From JAXDMK01 sp963765955 (GTDB lineage Bacteria > Actinomycetota > Acidimicrobiia > Acidimicrobiales > AC-14), in the NCBI GenBank assembly GCA_963765955.1, contig CAVXYA010000011.1:1-64000 (forward strand): DNA of 64,000 nucleotides, written 5' to 3'. Every line of letters starts with the position of its first letter. The stretch's first letter is position 1. This document shows, piece by piece, positions 33,701 through 40,256 of this stretch. The notes below the pieces were generated by a model. The model searched no databases and was not told where the DNA came from. It saw only the letters and a list, made by a program, of their open reading frames with translations. The position numbers and the translations under genes are program-made.

Positions 33701-34009
33701 ATGTTCGCCGAGCTGCAGGACCAGGACGAGGAGCTGTGGGCCGAGGCCCGGTGCAAGAGCGGCACCGGCAACCTCGTCGCGCTGTTCTACTCGGAGCAGC
33801 TCGACGACATCGCCCGGGCCAAGGCGATCTGCGGCGCGTGCCCGGTGCGGGAGCTGTGCTTCGAGACTGCCCTCGCCCGCCGGGAGCCCTACGGCGTGTG
33901 GGGTGGTCGGCTCTTCTACAAGGGCAAGGTGCTGGCGGTCAAGCGGCCGCGGGGCCGTCCCCCCAAGGTGCGGGTGGCCGACGACGACGCCACGTCCATG
34001 ATCGCCTGA
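33701..34009 (+). CDS. whiB7: WhiB7-type iron-sulfur transcription factor
   Basis: A 102-residue WhiB protein. The four cluster cysteines are C18, C44, C47 and C53 (AEARCKS, AICGACPVRELCFE), followed by the turn EPYGVWGGRLF at 63-72. The C-terminus has KRPRGRPPK, an AT-hook at about residues 81-89. That AT-hook right after GVWGG and a short linker is the mark of WhiB7; M. tuberculosis WhiB7 has nearly the same EPWGVWGG and KRPRGRPRK. WhiB7 partners the housekeeping sigma factor and activates intrinsic antibiotic-resistance genes. The ATG 33701 has GAGGAG about nine bases upstream. It is preceded by an upstream ORF and terminator, and ends at a strong hairpin shared with the convergent regulator gene. 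Confidence 0.88.
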   Translation: MFAELQDQDEELWAEARCKSGTGNLVALFYSEQLDDIARAKAICGACPVRELCFETALARREPYGVWGGRLFYKGKVLAVKRPRGRPPKVRVADDDATSMIA

Positions 34010-34020
34010 GGACCGGGCAC

Positions 34021-34056
34021 AGGAGCGGGCGGCTGCTGCGGCGGCCGCCTGCTCCT
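34021..34056. terminator. Bidirectional terminator hairpin between whiB7 and the LiaR-like gene
   Basis: AGGAGC-G-GGCGGC pairs with GCCGCC-T-GCTCCT around a 10-base loop, 13 pairs with one G-U. It sits exactly between two convergent genes (stop at 34009 on plus, stop at 34060 on minus). There is no long T tail, as is common in actinobacteria. Confidence 0.6.
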
Positions 34057-34059
34057 CGT

Positions 34060-34740
34060 TCAGATGAGGCGGCGCTCCGTGGCCCACCGGGTGAGCTGGT
34101 GGCGGTTGGAGAGCTGCAGCTTGTGCAGCACCGACGAAACGTGGGTCTCGATGGTCCGGGCCGAGATGTTGAGCTCGCGGGCGGCCGCCTTGTAGGCGTA
34201 GCCCCGGGCGATGAGGCGCAGGACCTCCTGCTCGCGGGACGTGAGCTGGTCGACCTCGGGATCCCCACCGTCGGGGAGGCCGGCGGCGGTGCCGAAGGCG
34301 TCGAGCACGAAGCCGGCCAGGCGGGGTGAGAAGACGGCGTCGCCCTCGGCCACCCGGCGGATGGCGGCCGTCAGCTCGGGCCCGGAGATGGTCTTGGTGA
34401 CGTAGCCTCGGGCGCCGGCCCGGATCACGCCGATGACGTCGTCGGCCGCGTCGGACACCGACAGGGCGAGAAACCGCACCTCGGGGGCTACGGGAGCCAC
34501 CCGCTGGACGACGGCCCGCCCGCCGCCGCCGGGGAGGTGGACGTCGAGGAGGACCACGTCCGGGCGGCGCTCGATGATCATGTCGACGGCGGCGTCGACC
34601 TCCGACGCCTCGCCCACCACCTCGACGGTGTCGCCCAGCTCGGCCCGCACGCCGGAGCGGAACAGGTGGTGGTCGTCGACGAGAAAGACCCTCGTTCGGG
34701 GTGCGGGCGCGGCGTCGCGGCCGTCGCCGCCGCTGGTCAT
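34060..34740 (-). CDS. NarL/LiaR-family response regulator
   Basis: A 226-residue regulator. The receiver domain has TRVFLVDDHHLFRSGVRAEL, the phosphoacceptor Asp in DVVLLDVHLPGGGG, and ALSVSDAADDVIGVIRAGARGYVTK. The LuxR-type DNA-binding domain is LTSREQEVLRLIARGYAYK with AARELNISARTIETHVSSVL. Its ATG overlaps the stop of the kinase gene by 4 bases. Together with the PspC-domain kinase this forms a LiaRS-like envelope-stress pair; the adjacent divergent PspC/LiaF-like gene is the likely target. Confidence 0.9.
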   Translation of the reverse strand: MTSGGDGRDAAPAPRTRVFLVDDHHLFRSGVRAELGDTVEVVGEASEVDAAVDMIIERRPDVVLLDVHLPGGGGRAVVQRVAPVAPEVRFLALSVSDAADDVIGVIRAGARGYVTKTISGPELTAAIRRVAEGDAVFSPRLAGFVLDAFGTAAGLPDGGDPEVDQLTSREQEVLRLIARGYAYKAAARELNISARTIETHVSSVLHKLQLSNRHQLTRWATERRLI

Positions 34741-36086
34741 CGGCCGTCCCGGGGCATGCGGAGCTGGACCTCGGTGCCCTCGTCGGGGCCGGTGCGCACG
34801 TCCGCCTGGCCGCCGTGGCGGGCCATCCGTCCGTGGATCGACTCCCGGAGGCCGTGGCGGTCGTCGGCGACCGCGGCCGGGTCGAAGCCGCATCCCCAGT
34901 CCCTGACGAAGACCTTCACGTCCCCCTCGGCGACCTCGACGTACACCGACACCGACGTCGCCCCCGACCACTTGGCCGCGTTCACCATGGCCTCCCGGGC
35001 GGCGGCCACCACCGCCTCCCGCCGGTCGTCGAGGGGGGCGTCGCCCACGGCCACCACGTCGATGCTCACCCCGTGGTCGACCTCGACCTCCTCCGCGGCG
35101 CGGGTGACGGCGGCCGCCAGGCTGAGGTCGGGGCCGGTGTTCGTTGTTGCTCCGGTCGGACTGGCCGGTTGGGTGCCCTGGTACAGCCAGCTGCGCAGCT
35201 CCCGCTCCTGGCGGCGGGCCATGGTGACCACCGTGCGGGGATCGTCGGCGTTGCGCTGGATCAGGGCGAGGGTCTGGAGGACGGAGTCGTGCAGGTGGGC
35301 CGCAACCTCGGCCCTCTCCTCGGACCGGATGCGCTCCCGTCGCTCGCGGGCCAGGTCACGGCCCATGCGCAGCCACCAGGGGCCGGTGATGACGGCCAGC
35401 CCGGCCACGATGACGGTGGTGGCGAACAGTCCCTGGCGCACGGCGGAGAAGGCGTCGCTGGCGGCCAGGAACGCGCCCACTCCGCCCACCACCAGGGCCA
35501 CGCCGATCACCACCCTCGCCAGCGCGGCCCGCCGCGAGCGCACGTCGACCGACGGGATCCCGCCGCCGACGACGCGGAGGAGCGAGGCCCGGTCGTCGCC
35601 GCCCGCCTGGCGCCAGATCACGGCCAGCCCGACGCCGGACAGGAGCACGGGCCACACGATGGCGTCGCCCAGCCAGATCCCCGTCTCCCGCACGAGGAGC
35701 AGGACGCCGAGGAGCACCGCGCCCAGGGCCAGCATCTCCCCCGGGTCGTAGCGCCGGCCGGCGACGGCGGCGGTGGCCAGCGACCGGTCGGCGCCCTCCT
35801 GGGGCAGGACCAGCCAGGCGACCACATACAGGACGAGGCCGCTGCCGCCGGCGAAGACCAGGGCCACGAAAAGGATGCGCAGCACCATCGGGTCGAGGCC
35901 GTAGGCCCTGGCGATGCCGGCGCAGACGCCGCCGAGCACCCGTCCCTGCGACGGACGGGTCACCTTGGTCCATGTCCCCGACGCTTGGGTCCCCGACGGA
36001 CGGGTTCCCGGCGGATGGGTTCCCGGCGTCTGGGAGCCGGGGGGCCGGTTCGGTTGGGCGTCGCTGCTCGCCAGCTGGTCGGTCAC
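34737..36086 (-). CDS. PspC-domain sensor histidine kinase (LiaS-like)
   Basis: A 449-residue kinase. The first 45 residues hold a low-complexity run of P-G-T/P-S-G-T repeats. A PspC domain follows (RVLGGVCAGIARAYGLDPMV, LRILFVALVFAGGSGLVLYV). Several further membrane segments are visible (MLALGAVLLGVLLLVRE, ARVVIGVALVVGGVGAFLAA). The kinase core has the His in EVAAHLHDSVLQTLALIQRN (HisKA_3) and an HATPase_c domain (VAAAREAMVNAAKWSGA, VRDWGCGFDP, GLRESIHGRM, GTEVQLRMP). PspC-fused kinases of this kind sense envelope stress in actinobacteria. The start lies 135 bases from a divergent PspC gene. Confidence 0.9.
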   Translation of the reverse strand: MTDQLASSDAQPNRPPGSQTPGTHPPGTRPSGTQASGTWTKVTRPSQGRVLGGVCAGIARAYGLDPMVLRILFVALVFAGGSGLVLYVVAWLVLPQEGADRSLATAAVAGRRYDPGEMLALGAVLLGVLLLVRETGIWLGDAIVWPVLLSGVGLAVIWRQAGGDDRASLLRVVGGGIPSVDVRSRRAALARVVIGVALVVGGVGAFLAASDAFSAVRQGLFATTVIVAGLAVITGPWWLRMGRDLARERRERIRSEERAEVAAHLHDSVLQTLALIQRNADDPRTVVTMARRQERELRSWLYQGTQPASPTGATTNTGPDLSLAAAVTRAAEEVEVDHGVSIDVVAVGDAPLDDRREAVVAAAREAMVNAAKWSGATSVSVYVEVAEGDVKVFVRDWGCGFDPAAVADDRHGLRESIHGRMARHGGQADVRTGPDEGTEVQLRMPRDGR

Positions 36087-36221
36087 CTGCCACCGATGAT
36101 CCCATGAGGCGTTCGCGGCCGGCTACGGGCATCGTCCCCGGATGGGGTACGTAGTGGGTCAGGGTCGGGCCAGGGACGTCCCGGATGGTCGTGGGCGGCG
36201 GGTGGGCGCATGCTGACCGCC

Positions 36222-37556
36222 ATGGACACTGAGAACCAGACACGACCTCCCGGAGGGACTCCTCCGCCGGGACCCCGTCCGCCGCTGGGCGGGCTGACCC
36301 GGGCCAGCGACGATGTGGTGATCTCCGGCCTGTGCGGCGGGCTGGGGCGCCAGTTCGGCATCGACCCCCTCGTCTTCCGGATCGCCTTCGTGGTGATGGC
36401 CCTGGCCGGGGGGACCGGGATCCTCCTCTACTTGGTCGGCTGGGCCCTCGTGCCCGATGACCACGGGGAGACGTTCGGGGCCCGGTGGCTGCCGGGGAGC
36501 GACCGGGGCCACAAGCTGCTGGCCGCAGGCCTGGCCGGCATCGGCCTGCTCCTGCTGATCGACCAGATCTTCGACGGCCACGGCGACGACGTCCCCCTGG
36601 GACTGGTGCTCGTCGGGCTGGGGGCGGCGGTCCTCTGGTCCCGCCGGGAAGGTCGGACGCCCACGCCGCCCGCGCCGCCTGCGCCCCCGTCCCCACGGTG
36701 GATGGACGGGGACGGGACCACCGCCCCCGCCCGCCCCTCCCGCCGCTCCCCTTGCTGGCGACGAGGCTTCTACCGAGGTTTCCGATCCCACGACCCCGCC
36801 GCCGGCGGGGTCGTCGGCGTCGGCGTCGACGTCGACGTCGGCGGACTCGACCTTCGAGACGTCGCAGCCGCCGCCCGACCGCCGGCCTACTCGGCGCCTC
36901 CGGCCTACTCGGCCCCGCCGGTGTACTCGGCCAGGTCCCCCAAGCCCCCCAGGCCGCCGAAGCCGCCGAGACCCCGGTCGGCGCTGGTGGCCGTCACGCT
37001 GTGCCTCCTGGCCATCCTGGCCGGCGTTCTGGTCTTCGCCGGCACCGACGTGGTGACGGGCCTGGCCCTGGCTCTGTTCCTGGTCGCGGGCGCGATGATC
37101 GTTGGCGCCTGGCGGGGACGGGCCCGAGGACTGATCCCCGTCGCCCTCCTGCTGAGCGGCGCCCTCTTCGTGGCCTCGCTGATAGACGTGCCCTTCAAGG
37201 GCGGGGCGGGGGAGCGGCTCTACGTGCCCGCCTCGGTGGAGGAGGTGCGGTCGCCCTACCGGCTGGTGGCGGGCGAGCTGCTGATCGACCTGCGCAACGT
37301 CGACCTGACCGGCCGGACCGTCCCGGTGGTGGCCACCATGGCTACCGGCAACATCGTGGTGACGGTGCCCGCCGGGGTCGCCGTCGAGGTGCGGGGCCAG
37401 GTCGGTGCGGGCGACCTGCTGGTGTTCGGGCGGGACTGGGCCGGTATCGGCATCGACGAGCGGGTTGTGCGAGCGGGGCCGGAGGGCTCCGGCCGCCTGG
37501 TTCTCGACCTGCACGTCGGACTCGGACAACTGGAGGTGCGACGTGCCCCGGCATGA
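36222..37556 (+). CDS. PspC-domain membrane protein with LiaF-like C-terminal domain
   Basis: A 444-residue protein. An N-terminal Pro-rich stretch is followed by a PspC domain (VISGLCGGLGRQFGIDPLVF, RIAFVVMALAGGTGILLYLV), two helices, a disordered Pro-rich middle with three P-x-YSA repeats (PAYSAPPAYSAPPVYSA), and further helices (LVAVTLCLLAILAGVLVFAG, LALALFLVAGAMIVGAW). The last 110 residues (ERLYVPASVEEVRSPYRLVA, GELLIDLRNVDLTGRTV, IVVTVPAGVAVEVRGQVGAG) are the beta-helical LiaF/ToastRack-type domain. The gene is divergent from a PspC kinase and regulator, as in Lia/Psp envelope-stress modules. The ATG at 36222 is preferred over an in-frame ATG four codons upstream. Confidence 0.85.
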   Translation: MDTENQTRPPGGTPPPGPRPPLGGLTRASDDVVISGLCGGLGRQFGIDPLVFRIAFVVMALAGGTGILLYLVGWALVPDDHGETFGARWLPGSDRGHKLLAAGLAGIGLLLLIDQIFDGHGDDVPLGLVLVGLGAAVLWSRREGRTPTPPAPPAPPSPRWMDGDGTTAPARPSRRSPCWRRGFYRGFRSHDPAAGGVVGVGVDVDVGGLDLRDVAAAARPPAYSAPPAYSAPPVYSARSPKPPRPPKPPRPRSALVAVTLCLLAILAGVLVFAGTDVVTGLALALFLVAGAMIVGAWRGRARGLIPVALLLSGALFVASLIDVPFKGGAGERLYVPASVEEVRSPYRLVAGELLIDLRNVDLTGRTVPVVATMATGNIVVTVPAGVAVEVRGQVGAGDLLVFGRDWAGIGIDERVVRAGPEGSGRLVLDLHVGLGQLEVRRAPA

Positions 37557-37788
37557 CCTCGATGTGCTCTCGCTCATGGCCGGGGTGTTCTTCGCCGGCG
37601 TGGCCCTGCTCGGACTGCTCGACCAGGGCTCGGGTGACGCCGCCGGATGGATCTGGCCGACCCTGCTGATCGTGGTCGGCGCGGTGGGCCTCGTGGCCAC
37701 CCGCGCCCGCCACGGCTCGGGTCACCTTGCCGGCAGCGTCGACGACCCTCGGGACGTGCCTCTGGATGGCGACCTGCCCCCTGGGTAG
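37543..37788 (+). CDS. Small two-helix membrane protein in the Psp cluster
   Basis: An 81-residue protein starting GTG (VPRHDLDVLSLMAGVFFAGV) with two membrane helices (LMAGVFFAGVALLGLLDQG and WIWPTLLIVVGAVGLVATRA) and a charged C-terminus. The start overlaps the end of the PspC/LiaF-like gene by 14 bases, so it is translated from the same messenger. The helix-hairpin form resembles the small membrane components of Lia/Psp modules. Function unknown. Confidence 0.68.
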   Translation: MPRHDLDVLSLMAGVFFAGVALLGLLDQGSGDAAGWIWPTLLIVVGAVGLVATRARHGSGHLAGSVDDPRDVPLDGDLPPG

Positions 37789-37797
37789 TGTCCCGCC

Positions 37798-38350
37798 ATG
37801 AGCGAGACGACCGAGAGCAGCGAGACGCCCGACTCCGACCGAGTCCACCGAGTCCACCGAGTCCGCCGAGTCGACGGACACCTCGGAGTCGCCCTCCTCG
37901 GACGAAGCGCCCTCGCCCGAGACCGACCCATCGGATTCGACCGATGACGAGACGGACCCGACTCGGCCGGAGTCGACCGACGATGACGACGACGACGATG
38001 ACGACGACGACGATGATGATGATGACGACGACGACGACGATGATGACGACGACGACGACGACAACGACAATTACGACGACAAGCCGGATTCGACCGACGT
38101 CGACGATGACGACACGTCGGACTCGATCGACGACGAGACGCCGGAAACCGCTGAGTCAGATGAAGGGACGGACTCCAAGGAGGAGACGACCGGCCCCGAC
38201 CCTCGGCTGCTCGAGGAGCTCGATGAGCACATCCGGGGCGCCCGCGCCGCCGCCGAGGACGCCCTTGGCGGCGTCGATCAGTCATTCGTCGAGAGTGGCG
38301 ACGAGCAGGCCGAGGACGAGGACGACCAGACCATCGCCCCTCCCGGCTAA
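37798..38350 (+). CDS. Asp-rich, Ser/Thr-Glu repeat acidic protein, one frame break
   Basis: About 183 residues. It starts MSETTESSETPDS; after one frame change near 37835 it continues with ST-E-S repeats, an uninterrupted run of about 28 aspartates encoded by GAC/GAT (37977-38062), and an acidic segment (STDVDDDDTSDSIDDETPE). It ends in an amphipathic helix (PRLLEELDEHIRGARAAAED, ALGGVDQSFVES). Removing one base in ACTCCGACC joins the parts and the total length is 3n+1. The opposite strand of the run gives a spurious poly-Ser frame. Possibly a cation-binding or disordered tether protein; no family is known to me. Confidence 0.55.
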
Positions 38351-38709
38351 CCGAGTCGCTTCCCTTGAGCAGATGCCACAGGTGGCCCCCGGGAGGGACC
38401 ACCTGTGGCGATCGCTCGCCGGACCCGCTCGTCTCCCCTGAGCACATGGCGCGGGTGGCCCCCGGGAGGGACCACCTGTGGCGATCGCTCGCCGCTCCCC
38501 GCTCGTCTCCCCTGAGCACATGGCGCGGGTGGCCCCCCCAAGGGACCACGTGTGGCGATCGCTCGCCGGACCCGCTCGTCTCCCCTGAGCAGATGGCGCG
38601 GATGGCCCCCCGGAGGGACCACGTGTGGCGATCGCTCGCCGGACCCGCTCGTCTCCCCTGAGCAGATGGCGCGGATGGCCCCCGGGAGGGACCACATGTG
38701 GCGACCGGT
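38351..38709. repeat. Five tandem copies of a 73-bp hairpin-forming repeat
   Basis: Anchored on GAGCA at 38367, 38440, 38514, 38587 and 38660, the unit is 73 (once 74) bases. Its core in copy 1 is CCACAGGTGG (38376-38385), 13-base spacer CCCCCGGGAGGGA, CCACCTGTGG (38399-38408), perfect 10-base arms. Later copies keep the right arm as CCACxTGTGG and a shared GGCGATCGCTCGCC block. The array fills the gap between two convergent genes and ends at the stop of the radical-SAM gene. It encodes no conserved protein. Confidence 0.85.
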
Positions 38710-38717
38710 CGGTCTCT

Positions 38718-39758
38718 CTAGACGCCGAGGTCGAGTTGCTTCTCGGTCGGCTTTCGGGAAACGGACCGCGGGGAGCGAGTCTGGGACGCGCGGGTGCCGC
38801 TCGGGCGGGCGGGGCGGCCGCCATGACGCTCCACCAGGTCGGCGACCAGGCCCGACACCCGGTTCTGGGCCGACTTGGCCGCGTACGACTTCGGGTACAG
38901 CTCCTCGTGCAGGGGCACCAGGTCGGGGCGGGCCTCGGCCAGCCAGCCCAGGTAGTGCTCCCGGACGCCCGGCCGCAGGTGGAGAAGGATCGACGCGATG
39001 GGCCGAGCCCCGGCCTCCACACACGCCTTCACGACCGCTTCGAGCTGCTCAGCGGAGTCCGACAGGCCGGGCAGCACCGGGGCCACGAGCACCCCGCACG
39101 GCACCCCTGCCGCGTTGAGCTTGGCCACCGCCTCCACCCGGCGCATCGGATGGGGCGTGCCGGGCTCGGTGAGCTTCCACACCTCTTCGTCGAGCGTGCC
39201 GATGGAGAAGTTGGCCCGGACGTCGAACTGGCCGGCGGCCTCGGCCAGCAGGTCGAGGTCGCGCAGGATGAGGGTGGACTTGGTGAGGATGGAGAAGGGG
39301 TTGCGGGCCTCGGCCAGGACCTCGACGATGCCCCGGGTGAGGCGGTACTTGCCCTCGCACCGCTGGTAGGGATCGGTGTTGGTGCCCATGGCGATGTGGT
39401 CGCCCGCCCACCGGCCCGGGGCCAGCTCCGCCCGCAGCCGCTCGACGGCGTTGACCTTGACCACGATCTTGCGCTCGAAGTCCTCGCCCATGCCGAGATC
39501 GAGGTACTCGTGGGTCGGCCGGGCGAAGCAGTAGGTGCAGGCGTGGGTGCAGCCCCGGTAGGCGTTGATGGTGAAGCGGAACGGCAGCCGGGACGCGGCC
39601 GGGACCTCGTTGATGATCCGGCGAGCGTTGACGTGGAGGAACTCCAGGCCCCGGAACTCGCCTCTCCCAACGTGACGCTCGATCTCCTGCTCGAAGAGGG
39701 CGCCCTGGCCACCGTCGTCGTCGGCGATGCGCCAGCGAATCGGACTCTGACTCGGCAC
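38718..39758 (-). CDS. Rv2578c-type radical SAM protein (SPL-like), under a LexA box
   Basis: A 346-residue radical-SAM protein of the group related to spore photoproduct lyase. The cluster motif is AYRGCTHACTYCFARPTHEY (C-x3-C-x2-C). Other family segments are GRGEFRGLEFLHVNARRIIN before it, FERKIVVKVNAVERL, AMGTNTDPYQRCEGKYRLTR and FSIGTLDEEVWKLTEPGTPH. The frame is open to 39818, but the extra codons would run through the LexA-type palindrome at 39771-39788 and a TACGCT -10, so I place the start at GTG 39758 (VPSQSPIRWRI). Mycobacterial Rv2578c is, as I recall, also in the LexA regulon. The reaction is unknown; DNA-lesion repair is a reasonable guess. Confidence 0.88.
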   Translation of the reverse strand: MPSQSPIRWRIADDDGGQGALFEQEIERHVGRGEFRGLEFLHVNARRIINEVPAASRLPFRFTINAYRGCTHACTYCFARPTHEYLDLGMGEDFERKIVVKVNAVERLRAELAPGRWAGDHIAMGTNTDPYQRCEGKYRLTRGIVEVLAEARNPFSILTKSTLILRDLDLLAEAAGQFDVRANFSIGTLDEEVWKLTEPGTPHPMRRVEAVAKLNAAGVPCGVLVAPVLPGLSDSAEQLEAVVKACVEAGARPIASILLHLRPGVREHYLGWLAEARPDLVPLHEELYPKSYAAKSAQNRVSGLVADLVERHGGRPARPSGTRASQTRSPRSVSRKPTEKQLDLGV

Positions 39759-39770
39759 GGGCCCAGCGTA

Positions 39771-39788
39771 GACGAACGTGCGTTCGTC
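39771..39788. promoter_or_regulatory. LexA-type SOS box between divergent genes
   Basis: GACGAAC-GTGC-GTTCGTC, a perfect palindrome with 7-base arms that matches the CGAACRNRYGTTYG form of the Gram-positive/actinobacterial LexA site. It lies 12 bases before the radical-SAM GTG, beside TACGCT on the minus strand, and 38 bases before the SRPBCC ATG on the plus strand. It could control both genes. Confidence 0.75.
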
Positions 39789-39826
39789 AGCAGCAGCTCG
39801 CTGCCGTAGTGGGTACAACTTTGGCC

Positions 39827-40246
39827 ATGGGCTACGAGACGACCATCACCATCGACGCCCCCGCGGACGACGTCTGGGCGGTGCTGACCGATGTGGAGCG
39901 CTGGCCGGAGTGGACCGCGTCGATGCAGCGCATCGAGCGCGGCCCCGACGGCGAGCTGGCGGTAGGGAGCACGGTGCGGATCAAGCAGCCCCGCGTCCCG
40001 GCGACGAACTGGGAGGTTACCGAGCTCGAGCCGGGGAGGTCGTTCACCTGGGTCGCGACCACGCCGGGGGTGACCACCATTGCCGAGCACCGGCTCGAAC
40101 CAACCCCGTTGGGCGTCGCCGTCCACCTGGGGATCCGGCGGTCCGGACCGCTGGCGGGCTTGGTCGACCGACTGTCGGCGCGACTGACCCGCCGCTACGT
40201 GGGCATGGAGGCGCAGGGTCTGAAGCGCCGGTGCGAGGGCGGCTGA
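39827..40246 (+). CDS. SRPBCC-family (polyketide cyclase-like) protein
   Basis: A 139-residue START/SRPBCC-fold protein. It begins with the family pattern MGYETTITIDAPADDVWAVL and WPEWTASMQRIERGP, then VGSTVRIKQPRVPATNWEVT, FTWVATTPGVTTIAEHRLEP and a C-terminal long helix (GPLAGLVDRLSARLTRRYVG). Such proteins bind a hydrophobic ligand in a deep cavity; the ligand is unknown. The ATG at 39827 follows TACAACTTTGG. The gene is divergent from the radical-SAM gene and shares the intergenic LexA-type box. The next gene begins 10 bases downstream. Confidence 0.82.
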   Translation: MGYETTITIDAPADDVWAVLTDVERWPEWTASMQRIERGPDGELAVGSTVRIKQPRVPATNWEVTELEPGRSFTWVATTPGVTTIAEHRLEPTPLGVAVHLGIRRSGPLAGLVDRLSARLTRRYVGMEAQGLKRRCEGG

Positions 40247-40256
40247 CCCGGGACCC

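Noticed and set aside
37342..38070. Minus-strand frame with a long serine run
   Set aside because: It is the antisense of the GAC/GAT aspartate run; the plus-strand frame has the Shine-Dalgarno-proximal ATG and the flanking acidic protein.
38351..38709. Possible CRISPR array
   Set aside because: The copies are directly contiguous 73-bp units with no variable spacers, and no cas genes are present.
39759..39818. Longer N-terminus for the radical-SAM protein
   Set aside because: It would translate the LexA palindrome and the -10 element; the conserved protein begins after them.
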